Below, piece by piece: positions 40,737-50,238 of a stretch of 58,968 nucleotides of DNA. Source of the stretch: Batkoa obscura (lineage: Eukaryota > Entomophthoromycota > Entomophthoromycetes > Entomophthorales > Batkoaceae); contig JASVEC010000097.1 in NCBI GenBank assembly GCA_030770535.1, positions 1 through 58,968 of the forward strand. The letters are read 5' to 3'. Position numbers and translations under genes: made by a program. Under the pieces are notes generated by a model. The model did no database searches. It was not told the origin of the DNA and saw only the letters and a list, made by a program, of their open reading frames with translations. The number at the start of each line of letters is the position of its first letter. The first letter of the stretch is position 1.

Positions 40737-43200
40737 GGGGTTGTCTGAATTAGTTTCATTATTTTATCCAATTTTAAAAAAATTTGTATTTTAAAAACTT
40801 CGCTTAAAATTCTATAAAATCACATCTTTTATTAAAACAAAAGTACCCAAACACAGTTCTAAACCATTATATTATAGCTCATACTGTAAGTTAGTTGAAT
40901 TTCTACTAGATCTTAAATACATGTTCTTATAAAGCTTAATTGAGAAATATTTATTATCAACTGCTTTATAACCAACATTGTAGATTTATTATCAAATAAA
41001 TAAACTACTTTAATGTTATAATTACATTATTAATATATTGCCAAGTTAATAAATAGCTGCATGGGAGGGAGTGGTCAGCCCCAAAACTATAATTGACCAT
41101 CCCTATATAGTACAAGTAATAATAGTTTTTACATATTATTACAGTTACTTGTTCTTTGACTATTTATTAACTTAGCTATTAATAACTTAAGTAATCCTAA
41201 CATTTAACAATCTATTTCTATCATTCAACAAACTACTTACTTGCTTAGTAAATATCGAAATTTTTAAATTCTCTGTTATCTTCGTAAGGTAAGCTGGGAT
41301 CGATCTTTTAATTTTTCTGTTTTCTATAGACTCTATAACTTTAATTGGGACTATATCGCTTTTTTTTGATGTATCAGATACTGGATAACAATGTAGTTTA
41401 TTGTTATGTTTAATAAAATGTAAATACTTCTTAATGCCCTGCATCTCTATTATTCTTTTTGTATTTTTGTTTCTTTTATACTTTTTAAAAATTATATCTG
41501 TTTTCCCATTATTAACAGTCGAGTTATTAATTTTATTATGCTCACAAATAAAAGCCTCAAATCTTGAAATTAATTGATCGATATCTTCTATTTTACCTAA
41601 CGCTTCAAAACTACTTTTCCATTTTGAAAGGTTTCCAAAATGTCCATCAACTATACTTTTTCCATGATGCTCAGCAAAAAAATTAAGATTAACATTCAAA
41701 CTACTATTTATTTTATGAATTTCTTTAAACATATAATGTAAGAACTCTTGGGATCTAAAATGATTTCCTGTATCTGCCCATATATTAATTTTTGTAAACT
41801 TTTTAAATAGAAGCTCTGTAGAGATTAAATCGATTAAACAATCTCCTGCATATGCTGAATCATGATTCAATATTTCAGATAAATAATCAAAGTAAACTTT
41901 GCCTATTGTTTTATCATCTTTTAAATATAATACACCAAAGCCTAATACTGATATAGCTTGTTTATTATAATGATCTAGATTTATTGAATCTGGTCTTGTC
42001 CCTATTTCCATATTTTGTTTAAAATCTAAAACTATTATACAACTTTTGTTATTTAATTTTTTGATAGTTTCATTAAATGTGTTTTTTTGAGTATCAACAC
42101 AGAATTTATGTAATTTGTATAACTTTTCTTCTTCGTTGAAAATTTCTTCTATCTCTGTTTTGTTTTTTGCTGTATTTATTTTATTTTCAAATAACTTTTT
42201 CCTAACTGTATACTGGGTACATATATTACATAGATCCGTTTTTCTTGCTGGATTTTTGAAATTACTTGGTATATATTTAAAGAACGTTGACCTAGCTACT
42301 GCTTTATCTCTTAGATCATTCAAATATTTACTATATATCATTCTTCTACTTTTATTTAATATATATATATTATCTGATGAATATTTACTATCGTTATTTT
42401 TTTTATTAAATCTTGATGAAATAGTTGAATCATTTAGTAAATATTGTATGATAGTTTCAATTTGGTCATCTTTAATTTTTTTTGTATTTTTAATAATAGG
42501 TTTTAATGTTGATATTTTATTATTATTACTTGTTTTTGAATAATCATATTGATTTCTATTTATATTAAACCCAAAACTCTTACATTCATCAAAAGAATAT
42601 ACTGAAGCTATAGTTGATAATAACGCTACTTGCTGACTTTTGTTTCCTGTTTCCCTTAAAGCACTAATTTTATACATTACTTGATTAAGTTTATTATTAT
42701 CGATAGTAAACTTTGATAATATATCTTTTCTTTGTTTTGTTTTATTATAAAATTCCATGAACCTTGGGTTGTTATAAGTAGCTTTTAAAATTGATGTAAA
42801 TGAATTACAATGTTTATATTGTGTACTCCTCCCTATTGTATTGAAGTTTTCAAAAATTCCATTTCGAAGTTTAGTTATGAAAGTTTGCATTTTATTTTTA
42901 TTTCAACAAAAAATAAAGTCAAATAAAGTCAAATAACTGTGTTTATATAATTATGTATTTATATAATTATATAATCATATAGTTATATATTATATATCTG
43001 TTAAATATCTAACAGAACTAACATAAAATATATAGTTAGGAAAATTAGCTATTTAAGAAAAGGAAACAATTAAAATAAGTTTTAAATAGAGACATTTAAT
43101 TTTAGGCTTTTTAGATTTAACCGTTATATTGAACACAAACTTGGAATTTTAAATTTGGATTAATTTCTAAGTAGATTCTGAAACCAATTAGGACAGCCCC
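40737..43200 (-). mobile_element. Complete DNA transposon, candidate autonomous partner of Mite-A
   Basis: The element is 2,464 bp. The left end reads GGGGTTGTCTGAATTAGTTT. The right end, inverted, reads GGGGCTGTCCTAATTGGTTT. The terminal inverted repeat is about 22 bp with four mismatches. ATAT flanks both sides (40733-40736 and 43201-43204), a 4-bp target duplication. One gene fills the interior. The left subterminal sequence TTTCATTATTTTATCCAATT parallels Mite-A (TTTCATTACTTTTTCCATTT), with the same spacing from the end. A GC-rich hairpin (GTGGTCA...TGACCA) lies at about 41068-41100, between the left end and the gene, and could bind transposase. Open frame, ends and duplication all look whole, so the insertion may be recent. 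Confidence 0.88.
41187..42890 (-). CDS. DDE-type transposase, family unassigned
   Basis: A 567-residue protein and the only gene of the surrounding transposon; it should cut and join the element's ends in the nucleus. ATG at 42890. The order of parts is an N-terminal helical region; a zinc-binding-like module Cys221-x2-Cys224 (DLCNICTQY) with His261-x2-Cys264; a first acidic residue Asp289 on a strand (CIIVLDFKQN); a second, Asp373, in INIWADTGNHFRS; and a third, Asp415, in FAEHHGKSIVDGHFG. This D, D, HGKxxxD spacing looks like an RNase H-fold transposase. The basic C-terminal region (450-560) could bind DNA. A 4-bp target duplication is known for Sola elements, among others, but I do not recognise a Sola signature firmly. 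No stop or frame break is visible. Confidence 0.78.
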   Translation of the reverse strand: MQTFITKLRNGIFENFNTIGRSTQYKHCNSFTSILKATYNNPRFMEFYNKTKQRKDILSKFTIDNNKLNQVMYKISALRETGNKSQQVALLSTIASVYSFDECKSFGFNINRNQYDYSKTSNNNKISTLKPIIKNTKKIKDDQIETIIQYLLNDSTISSRFNKKNNDSKYSSDNIYILNKSRRMIYSKYLNDLRDKAVARSTFFKYIPSNFKNPARKTDLCNICTQYTVRKKLFENKINTAKNKTEIEEIFNEEEKLYKLHKFCVDTQKNTFNETIKKLNNKSCIIVLDFKQNMEIGTRPDSINLDHYNKQAISVLGFGVLYLKDDKTIGKVYFDYLSEILNHDSAYAGDCLIDLISTELLFKKFTKINIWADTGNHFRSQEFLHYMFKEIHKINSSLNVNLNFFAEHHGKSIVDGHFGNLSKWKSSFEALGKIEDIDQLISRFEAFICEHNKINNSTVNNGKTDIIFKKYKRNKNTKRIIEMQGIKKYLHFIKHNNKLHCYPVSDTSKKSDIVPIKVIESIENRKIKRSIPAYLTKITENLKISIFTKQVSSLLNDRNRLLNVRIT

Positions 43201-43204
43201 ATAT

Positions 43205-43770
43205 AATCAACTGTTCATTTAAAGAAAAAAATTATGTTTAATTTTAAATAAAATATGAAAATTGGGTCTTAAAGAATTAGCTAAAGAAATATTTTTCATA
43301 AAAATACCACTAAACAGTCAGAAAGGAGTAGCAACAACTGTAACTAGACCATTCTAAGTAAATCCTGGTTGTTGAATTAACAAATAAACTAAAACTGCGC
43401 TAATATCAAATATAAGGATATTTTGAAATTGGTTTAGAATAAAAAATGATGAAAGTTAGATTACGTTGACTTTATAATTTAATTACTAATCAAAAAGACA
43501 TTGAGTTATGGAAGCTATATATGCACTTAATAAGTAATTGTAAAATTGTATATATCAATAGAGGCAATGATAATAGTATGCTCTTAATGTACATACAGTT
43601 ATTATAAACAGATGTTATTAATCAAAATAAGTGATTCTCTGTGTGTAATGGTTTATAATTAAGCAATGACATAATATGAGTTTGGATCACACTGCAAACG
43701 TAAGCATTATTCAAGCACCAATGAAAAATATATAAATATCCAAAAGAAGTGTTAAAATGTTTAAAAAACA
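43205..43770. other. Spacer between transposon and dienelactone hydrolase
   Basis: AT-rich; holds the promoter of the hydrolase, where TATATAAATAT at 43729-43739 lies about 35 bp upstream of the ATG. Nothing else seen. Confidence 0.45.
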
Positions 43771-44602
43771 ATGTATCTTTCCAAATCTTGCTGTACTCTA
43801 AAACCAGTTGAATCTAACTATAAGCCTCAAGGGAGCTTTTTTACTGTCAAAGATTTAGAATATTATTCTATTGGAGACGAAAAGGATCCATTGATTCTTC
43901 TTGTTTATGATTTAGCTGGTAAACATAACAATGCCTATCAATTTGGGGATATCTTGGCATCCGCTGGTTATCATGTCATTATTCCTGATTTTTTTAGAAA
44001 TAAGCCCTGGCCCTTGGAGGATTGGCCGACTAAAAAGTAGTTTATTTTTGTACTGATTTGTTTACTAACTAATAATCAATATCAGCATGGACAAACTAAT
44101 TCATATGGCTACTGTTGAATACTCATTTGATAATAAAATTCATGAGGATATTTTACTTATCTATGATCATTTAAACATCGATAGAAAAGCGCCAAACGTA
44201 GGTGTTGTTGGTTTTTGTTGGGGAGGCAAAATAGTGTTTGATGCTCTTAAACTTCAAGTTCCTATTTTCAAAGCAGGTGTTGCCATTCATCCTTCCTTTA
44301 TTGTTAAAGAGTCCTTTGAGGCAATCAACCAACCGATATTATTTGCTCCTACCAAAGAAGAACGTGAAATTGTAATACTCGTCATATAATTTTTTCAATA
44401 TTGTTTAATTTTATTTTAGATGCATTACTTTAACTTGATCAAACCAGAATTATTAAAGGAATCTGAAATGCATGATTTTACTGATAATGTGCATGGTTTT
44501 GCTGCTACTCGTGGGGATTTTACTGATGAACATAATTGTAAAAGAGTTAATGATGTTATAAAATTAACTGCTGACTTCTTCTCAAAGCATTTATCAAAGT
44601 AA
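43771..44602 (+). CDS. Dienelactone hydrolase family protein, two introns
   Basis: An alpha/beta-hydrolase of the dienelactone hydrolase family (carboxymethylenebutenolidase type), cytosolic, cleaving small lactones or esters. Three exons, 43771-44036, 44086-44371 and 44420-44602, encode 244 residues. The introns are 49 nt (GTAGTT...TTACTAACTAAT...CAG) and 48 nt (GTAATA...TTTTAG), and both keep phase. The nucleophile elbow is GFCWGGK with Cys133, as in true dienelactone hydrolases. The catalytic His is about 209 in NVHGFAATRGDF. The Asp normally found after the strand PILFAPT is not obvious: the segment reads KEEREI at the exon 2/3 junction, so a Glu may serve or activity may be altered. Cys7-Cys8 near the start are also unusual. 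Confidence 0.85.
44037..44085 (+). other. Predicted intron 1 of the dienelactone hydrolase gene
   Basis: 49 nt with a strong TACTAAC-like branch box and a CAG acceptor; splits an Asn codon. Confidence 0.85.
44372..44419 (+). other. Predicted intron 2 of the dienelactone hydrolase gene
   Basis: 48 nt, GTAATA donor and TTTTAG acceptor, between codons. Confidence 0.8.
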
Positions 44603-45059
44603 AGAGGGGAAACGGCTATTAGGGTTGTTTTATATCTTTTATTAAATGCAATTTTTGCTAAATTCTTTTTTTCCTAAATTTAAATCACTTAGTATTTTAT
44701 AAATTGAGGCTTACAAAATTTAATTGTAATTACAATTTTCTATAAACAATGTGAGTCCATCCCAATAATTAAATAAATTTAAATATGGGAAGCTCAAAAT
44801 GTAACCAAGTGCTTAAAAAATTTTTACGTTTCGCTTTCCAAACATCAAGATAAATTTATTTTAAACTATATCTCATTCTACTATTGATTTTTTCAAGCTT
44901 TAAATATAGGAATCAAAATCGATTGTTATTTTATTTTTCTCAATTTTAATCTTGACTATAATTAAGGCTAGAAAAACCTGCTTTTGGCAAGTTTTTGAAT
45001 TTATCAAATTTATTGTAGTGCTAGTTAAATTATTTTGATTAATATATGTTTTTAAAATC
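44603..45059. other. 3' flank of the dienelactone hydrolase gene
   Basis: AT-rich with no gene or repeat that I can support. Confidence 0.5.
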
Positions 45060-46184
45060 GACCCAAAAGGGTCAATTGAATCTGCTTTATTTTATTTAAA
45101 ATGAAATAATATACATATTAAGATCTAAAAAGTGTTCTAACGACATTTAATTATATTTTTATCTTAAAATAATTAACACTGTGTTGAAAAAAAATAAAAG
45201 TTACTTTTAAGAAGCAGCTAATTTTATTATAGCTTAATCAGTATTTTATCAACTAATATAAAACAAAGATCGTTAAATACCTTAAGTACTGTTTTTTATG
45301 TGAATGTTTTTTAGTTATTATCCTTCTTTGCTATTTTTTAAAGTTTAGAAATCAACTGACTAATGTAGCTGTTTAGACTTGAATACGCACTGGTGAACGA
45401 TGAATTTTATAACTATTGTTCTATCATGCTAATTGAGGCCTGTTAATTTAATATCTATTAAAATGAATAGTTAGCACAACATCCAAGTTTAAACAGTCAC
45501 ATTAGTCAGTTGATTTCTAAACTTTAAAAAATAGCAAAGAAGGATAATAAGTAAAAAATACCCCCAATGTCTTATATTGTTTATGATGTTAAGAAGCTAG
45601 GTTTTACTAAAAAACCTATCATTACTTTTACAAAATCCAATAATGCTTTTAAAACAAGAACCAACTCTTTAATGTATTGTAAAGTATTAATAAAACATAA
45701 AGTAAAATCTTAAATATTTAATAGCTCTTGTTTTATATTCTTTTATGAGATGTTTATTAAGTTAAAATGAAACTAATTTTTTTGAAAGATGGCTATTTTA
45801 TTTTAATATAGTACATAAATAATCTAGCTATTGATTCAAAAACGTCAATACAATTTCTGCTAAAATATCATTGGTGGCTTTAAATTAATAATCAGGTTTT
45901 TAATATACTATTTGTTAGTAAAACAAGTATGAAGTAAACTTTCAAGTACTTAGTCACCTTTTTATATTATTTAATAATTTATTCATTATATTACAACTAA
46001 AATAATTTTTAAAAACGTTTGAAATAGTTAAGGCTATAAAACAATTTTTGCTTTTAATATATAAAAATGTAATTGAATGTTTCTAAAGTAATCTTTAGAC
46101 CTTAAGCTATATATTTGTTAATTAGAGAATATATATTATACTATTTTGATAATATAAAGCAGTTTTAATTGACCCTTTTGGGTC
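45060..46184. mobile_element. Non-autonomous element with palindrome-bearing ends
   Basis: GACCCAAAAGGGTCAATT at 45060-45077 returns inverted at 46167-46184, and similarity continues inward for 44 bp with about seven mismatches (both sides then read CTGCTTTAT.TTAT). The first 14 bases are themselves an interrupted palindrome (GACCC-AAAA-GGGTC). Total 1,125 bp, AT-rich, with no open gene, so it depends on an outside transposase. No clear target duplication was found, which leaves the outer boundary uncertain by a few bases. Confidence 0.65.
45298..45565. mobile_element. Long-armed foldback nested in the 45060-46184 element
   Basis: Arms of about 67 bp (45315-45381 and 45484-45550) are nearly perfect inverted copies: TTATTATCCTTCTTTGCTAT with AAATCAACTGACTAATGT, and their complements. 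A weaker match continues to the edges, where the right end reads AAAAAATACCCCC. The inverted form GGGGGTATTTTTT resembles the Mite-A terminus GGGGATGTTTTTT, so it may be a long-armed relative. Confidence 0.7.
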
Positions 46185-46945
46185 AATTGGATTTTTGTGA
46201 ATATTACTCAAGTTCGCGAATTAATTTATGAAATATTTATTAGTATTATTATTATTAAAACTTAGATCTCGGGTAATGATAGGAGACTCAAACATTACTA
46301 TATATAAATACTGGATTAAATTAATGACTTTTTAACATATTTCATTGGTTTTAGCATTGAGCTATTTAGGTCAATCTTCGCGAATAACATTTGTCGATTA
46401 ATACCTAGTTATTTATACAAGAACAATAATACAAAGAGTTTCTTTAGTCCTAAAAGGATACTTATAGTAGAATGGAGGTTGTACATCCTTCAAAAATGGA
46501 AAAGTATGTTTTAACTAATAACAACAGCCTTCAGCTATTCTACGCTTTTCTAATATGACTTTTCAAATAAATTCCAAAGGATTCTCTCATCGAGATTTAA
46601 AAAAATTTAATACTAGAATTAATGTTATTAGTTTACCAATTAATTAAAACGTATTAAAGTCTAACAAAATTTGAGTATGAAATTACTAATTATAGGACTC
46701 CAAAAGGTTCTATAAAAATCATAGAGGAATATTATATTAAAAGCTATATATCAATTTGCGAGACACCATTATTTCACATGGTAACATAACATAGTTTATC
46801 TAAGCTGACAATATGAAAGTATAAATACAAGCGATTCATGCGAAAACAATTCAAATAATTTAGATTTGAAATCTATTCATAGCCAATCCAACCCATTTCT
46901 ATTGACTAGAAATTTGCTAAATCACTTTAATATACTATAATCATC
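46185..46945. other. Upstream region of the small secreted protein gene
   Basis: Mostly AT-rich. AGTATAAATACAAG at 46819-46832 is a TATA-type site about 115 bp upstream of the ATG. No other feature. Confidence 0.45.
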
Positions 46946-47305
46946 ATGAAATTCACATTGGGATTCCTCTCTATCATTACCCTAGCCTCAGCATTACCAC
47001 AAGACAGTAAGTTAGAGAAACGAGATGCTTACGATGCAGCAGGGAACTTAATTTATTCCGGTGGCGAAGCTTTATTTTGGAAGTTTATGAATGATCGTAC
47101 CTTCTGTTATGGACACGATAATATGATTTGGTACCAAACAACTAAGGATTGCTGTTGGGAAACTTTCAAGGGTGCTAGTATGGTTCATTTCAATGAGCTT
47201 ATGCATAACTGCTCTTGGGGTAATAGCAATATGCAAAAATGCTGTGCTTCAAAAGGTGCTAATTATTGTAAAGGGGAATGTCCTGATTTACAGAAAATGG
47301 TTTAG
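46946..47305 (+). CDS. Small secreted cysteine-rich protein
   Basis: I do not recognise the family. The 119-residue product begins with a signal peptide (MKFTLGFLSIITLASALPQD). LEKR at 23-26 is a Kex2-type dibasic processing site just before DAYDAAGN, so the mature protein would be about 93 residues. Eight cysteines follow the pattern C-x14-CC-x18-C-x9-CC-x7-C-x3-C (residues 54, 69, 70, 89, 99, 100, 108, 112), enough for four disulfides. Aromatic residues are frequent (FWKF, IWYQ, CCWE, CSWG). Single exon, with codon use like nearby genes. The layout of signal, pro-part and knotted core is usual for secreted effectors or antimicrobial-type proteins. That role is only a possibility here. Confidence 0.72.
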   Translation: MKFTLGFLSIITLASALPQDSKLEKRDAYDAAGNLIYSGGEALFWKFMNDRTFCYGHDNMIWYQTTKDCCWETFKGASMVHFNELMHNCSWGNSNMQKCCASKGANYCKGECPDLQKMV

Positions 47306-48209
47306 AGCTAATAAAGGTTTATTTAGTAGAATTGTTTTTGTCTTTTAATTTGTTTTATATCTAAATTAAAGAATAATCCTTAGTTTATAATACAATTAGG
47401 CCTTTTCTAAATTTTTCAAATTTATTGATAGTGGATTAATTGACTTTATAAATTGTATTGATCTATACAATGGTATGGACAAATTAAAAAATTACAATAA
47501 ATGAAGGTTTTTCTACTTTCCATAGAGATAAACTCGAGTGTTTGATTAGCTAAGAAAGAATCAAGAGCTAAGTCACTCAGCTTAAAGAACTAATGCTTCA
47601 ATAAGGCATATCCAGTAAGATAGGAATAACGCCTAAGAAATCCCTTTCTTTAGGAGGTATAGGTTGGCAAAACCTTATGAATTCAGTTTCTAAAGCCCAC
47701 AGTAATCTATACAGATTTTGAAGACAAAGAAGATCAATAAAGAAAGGGCCGGAAGTACAGTCAGTTTTTAGAATTGTGAAATTTTGTTGGATTATCTAAA
47801 GACCTTTCCTAAGATTAACACATTAGGTTAAAGAGAGATCTAATATAAAAGAAATTGCGTATTTTAAGAAAGTTGTCGGTGATGTGAAAAACTAGAAAAT
47901 TAGGAGACTTTTAGATATCCAGGTCTATAAACAAAGTACTGGAGTATATGAAGTAAAATGATATAGAGAGTATCAAGCTAATTATTGAACGATATTCCTC
48001 TTTCATAAGAAGTTAGAAAATAAAGCATCATGTTAAAAACAATTTATTATTTATCTAAAAAATAAAGGCTATATTATTGTTCATTGTTATTTACAGCTTT
48101 TTTATTTATCAAATTATTTCATAAGGCTAGCTTATAATTTATTTACCATTAATTTATAAGTGCTTTTCAAAATACTGAAATAGCTCAATAATCAAGATGT
48201 TACTAATAC

Positions 48210-48233
48210 TGTGGTCTAGTGGTATATCGCCTT
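48210..48233 (+). other. tRNA-Pro-like 5' fragment
   Basis: TGTGGTCTAGTGGTATAT followed by CGCCTTA matches, from memory, the D-arm region of fungal tRNA-Pro. No anticodon arm or T-arm follows, so this is a truncated copy or chance. Confidence 0.3.
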
Positions 48234-48769
48234 ATATTTTTCATTAATTAAAATAGCATGGAAGCTTTATTACACCAGTAGTTTTTTTTTGTTTGATAAA
48301 ATATTAATTGCTAAATAAAACTCTAAAGCTGATGTAAAACAGATATATAAATAAAACTTCACTTCAAATATTAAAATCCATTATAAAATGCAATATTACT
48401 AAATGGTTCACAAGAGCTAAAAATACTTAAGATTAAGTATATAATAAAAGGCATAAACAGCGAGCATATAAATCCTGGATATCTATTTAAAAGTAACTTT
48501 ATACTTATCCACATAGAGCATCCCAACATTAAGTTTAACCTGATTGATCTAGCCTTATTTTCTATTACTTTGTATACAGAGTAATTTACTTATTAATCAT
48601 CTCATTAACTATGATTGAATTTTAACAATTTTCTTTTAAAAGCAAGTAAAATCCAATACGTTACTTTGATCCAAAAGAATATTTGTTTCAAGTTTACGGT
48701 ATTAGATAAGAAGATGATAGCGTATTAGTTTAAACTATTTTTAAAAGATTTAGATAATATTCATTATCT

Positions 48770-49050
48770 GGTTATTATATTATTGTAACTTCAAGGCAAT
48801 ATAGCCTGTGCTTTTGTATCTCTAGAAACAAACTCGTAACATGTGAAATTTATGAAATTAACAACAAGGAGGCCGCTTATAGATTTATTGGTACTATATA
48901 TATTCCTTTGGATCGAAAAATGGGAGACTCATTTGTCTCACTATCACCTCTCTTTTGGGATAATAAAAGTAATTGTATGATACTTTTGCTTTTTATTATT
49001 TGATCTGAGCTATGTATTAAATTCCTTTGGCCGTAAATTTAATGCTGCTA
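48770..49050 (+). pseudogene. Possible remnant of a class A receptor gene
   Basis: NIACAFVSLE at about 48800-48830, then MKLTTRRPLIDLLVLYIFLW after a break, and SPLFWDNKSNCMILLLFII in another frame, follow the order of the helix 3, helix 4 and outer-loop Cys region of the receptor at 1533 (CVAYVSLERY...PRYMLTLG...MICM). Too broken and short to be sure. Confidence 0.28.
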
Positions 49051-49628
49051 TTCTGGTTATGAAAGTATGAAGGGCTCTTTTATAAAAATACAGTCCCTAA
49101 TAGTGTTCCAATTTAATTTATTTTAAAATAAAACACAAACTATTATTATAACCTTAGTTTATTTACAATACATGCCAAATAAACTGTTCGATTGTAAAAT
49201 CTACTAATTTGAACTATGTTGATATAAAAATTTATCAGAAAATTGTTTGTTATAAACAGAAAAGGAAAATACAATGTATTATAAACGATCAATAGGTAAA
49301 TCTTACAATATCATTAGCTATACTTCTCTTCTAGTTGTCAACTCTCCAGTACATGATCACAAGTTTCATGATCTTCAAAATAGATTGATAATATGTAAAA
49401 TTGTTCATTTAGTGAAAAGTTGGTTTAATTTTATTATTGTATTGTATATATTGTATAATAATATAGAAAGAAACAGCATTAGTTTTCTAAAAACAAATTT
49501 TATATGAACAGAGAAATAAAATAACGATATACCTATATTTTTTCTAATTTTATTTGATTTTTAACATTTTGAATTTCTAGAGAACTTTCTACAATTCTTA
49601 TTACAAAGGAAATCAAAAAAGTTTATAT

Positions 49629-49726
49629 GGGGATGTACTTTTGTATTTAAGAATTTTACTGACAATTTTTCCACTCAAATAGCGCTTAAAAAATGGAAAA
49701 ATAATGAAACTAAAAAAAACAGCCTC
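49629..49726 (-). mobile_element. Mite-A copy 21
   Basis: GGGGATGT start, ACAGCCTC end, ATAT on both sides (49625-49628 and 49727-49730). Confidence 0.9.
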
Positions 49727-49801
49727 ATATAATAAGTAGTTTTAATTATTAAAAGATTTAATTTGCACAAATTTGATATATTGATATAAAAAAGATTATT
49801 T

Positions 49802-49899
49802 GGGGATGTTTTTTTGGCTTCATTACTTTTTCCACTTTTTAAGCGCTATTTGAGTGGAAAAATTATCAGTAAAATTCTTGAACGCAAAAATACATCTCC
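49802..49899 (+). mobile_element. Mite-A copy 22, ATTT duplication
   Basis: GGGGATGT start, ACATCTCC end, ATTT on both sides (49798-49801 and 49900-49903). It lies 75 bp from copy 21 and inverted to it. Confidence 0.92.
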
Positions 49900-49903
49900 A
49901 TTT

Positions 49904-50238
49904 ACAAAGTTTCAAAATGATTGGACCAGTTGTTTTTGAGATATTATTATAAAGGTAAGAAGAGTTAACAAATTTTTAAAAGTTGAATATTTTGCCAAAT
50001 TTCCTTCAAAAAATAATACTTTTAATCAAAATGAAAAGTTTTTAATTAAAAGCCTGACTTCTTAAATAACTTATTAGGTTTTTTTATAATAGATAAAGAT
50101 ATTTATAAAAAGAGTTAGGTTATATTAAATAAAAATTCGAAAAAAAAATTAGGCTTTAGGTATTCTAAATATATTTTAAAACCAAACTTTGAAATATAAA
50201 TTAATTAAAAAATAAAAAACATATAATATAGTTATACT
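49904..50238. other. AT-rich spacer
   Basis: No gene or repeat seen. Confidence 0.5.

Larger units (their letters stand above)
47306..49628. other. Gene-poor region with remnants
   Basis: No intact gene. The patch at 47500-48020 is less AT-rich than its surroundings and reads in broken pieces (KEIAYFKKVVGDVKN, RRLLDIQVYKQSTGVYEVK), probably a dead gene of unknown kind. A tRNA-Pro-like piece and a receptor-like remnant are listed separately. The open frame at 49274-49507 has no recognisable feature. Confidence 0.35.

Noticed and set aside
49274-49507. 77-codon plus-strand open frame
   Set aside because: AT-driven composition, no domain, signal or neighbour support.
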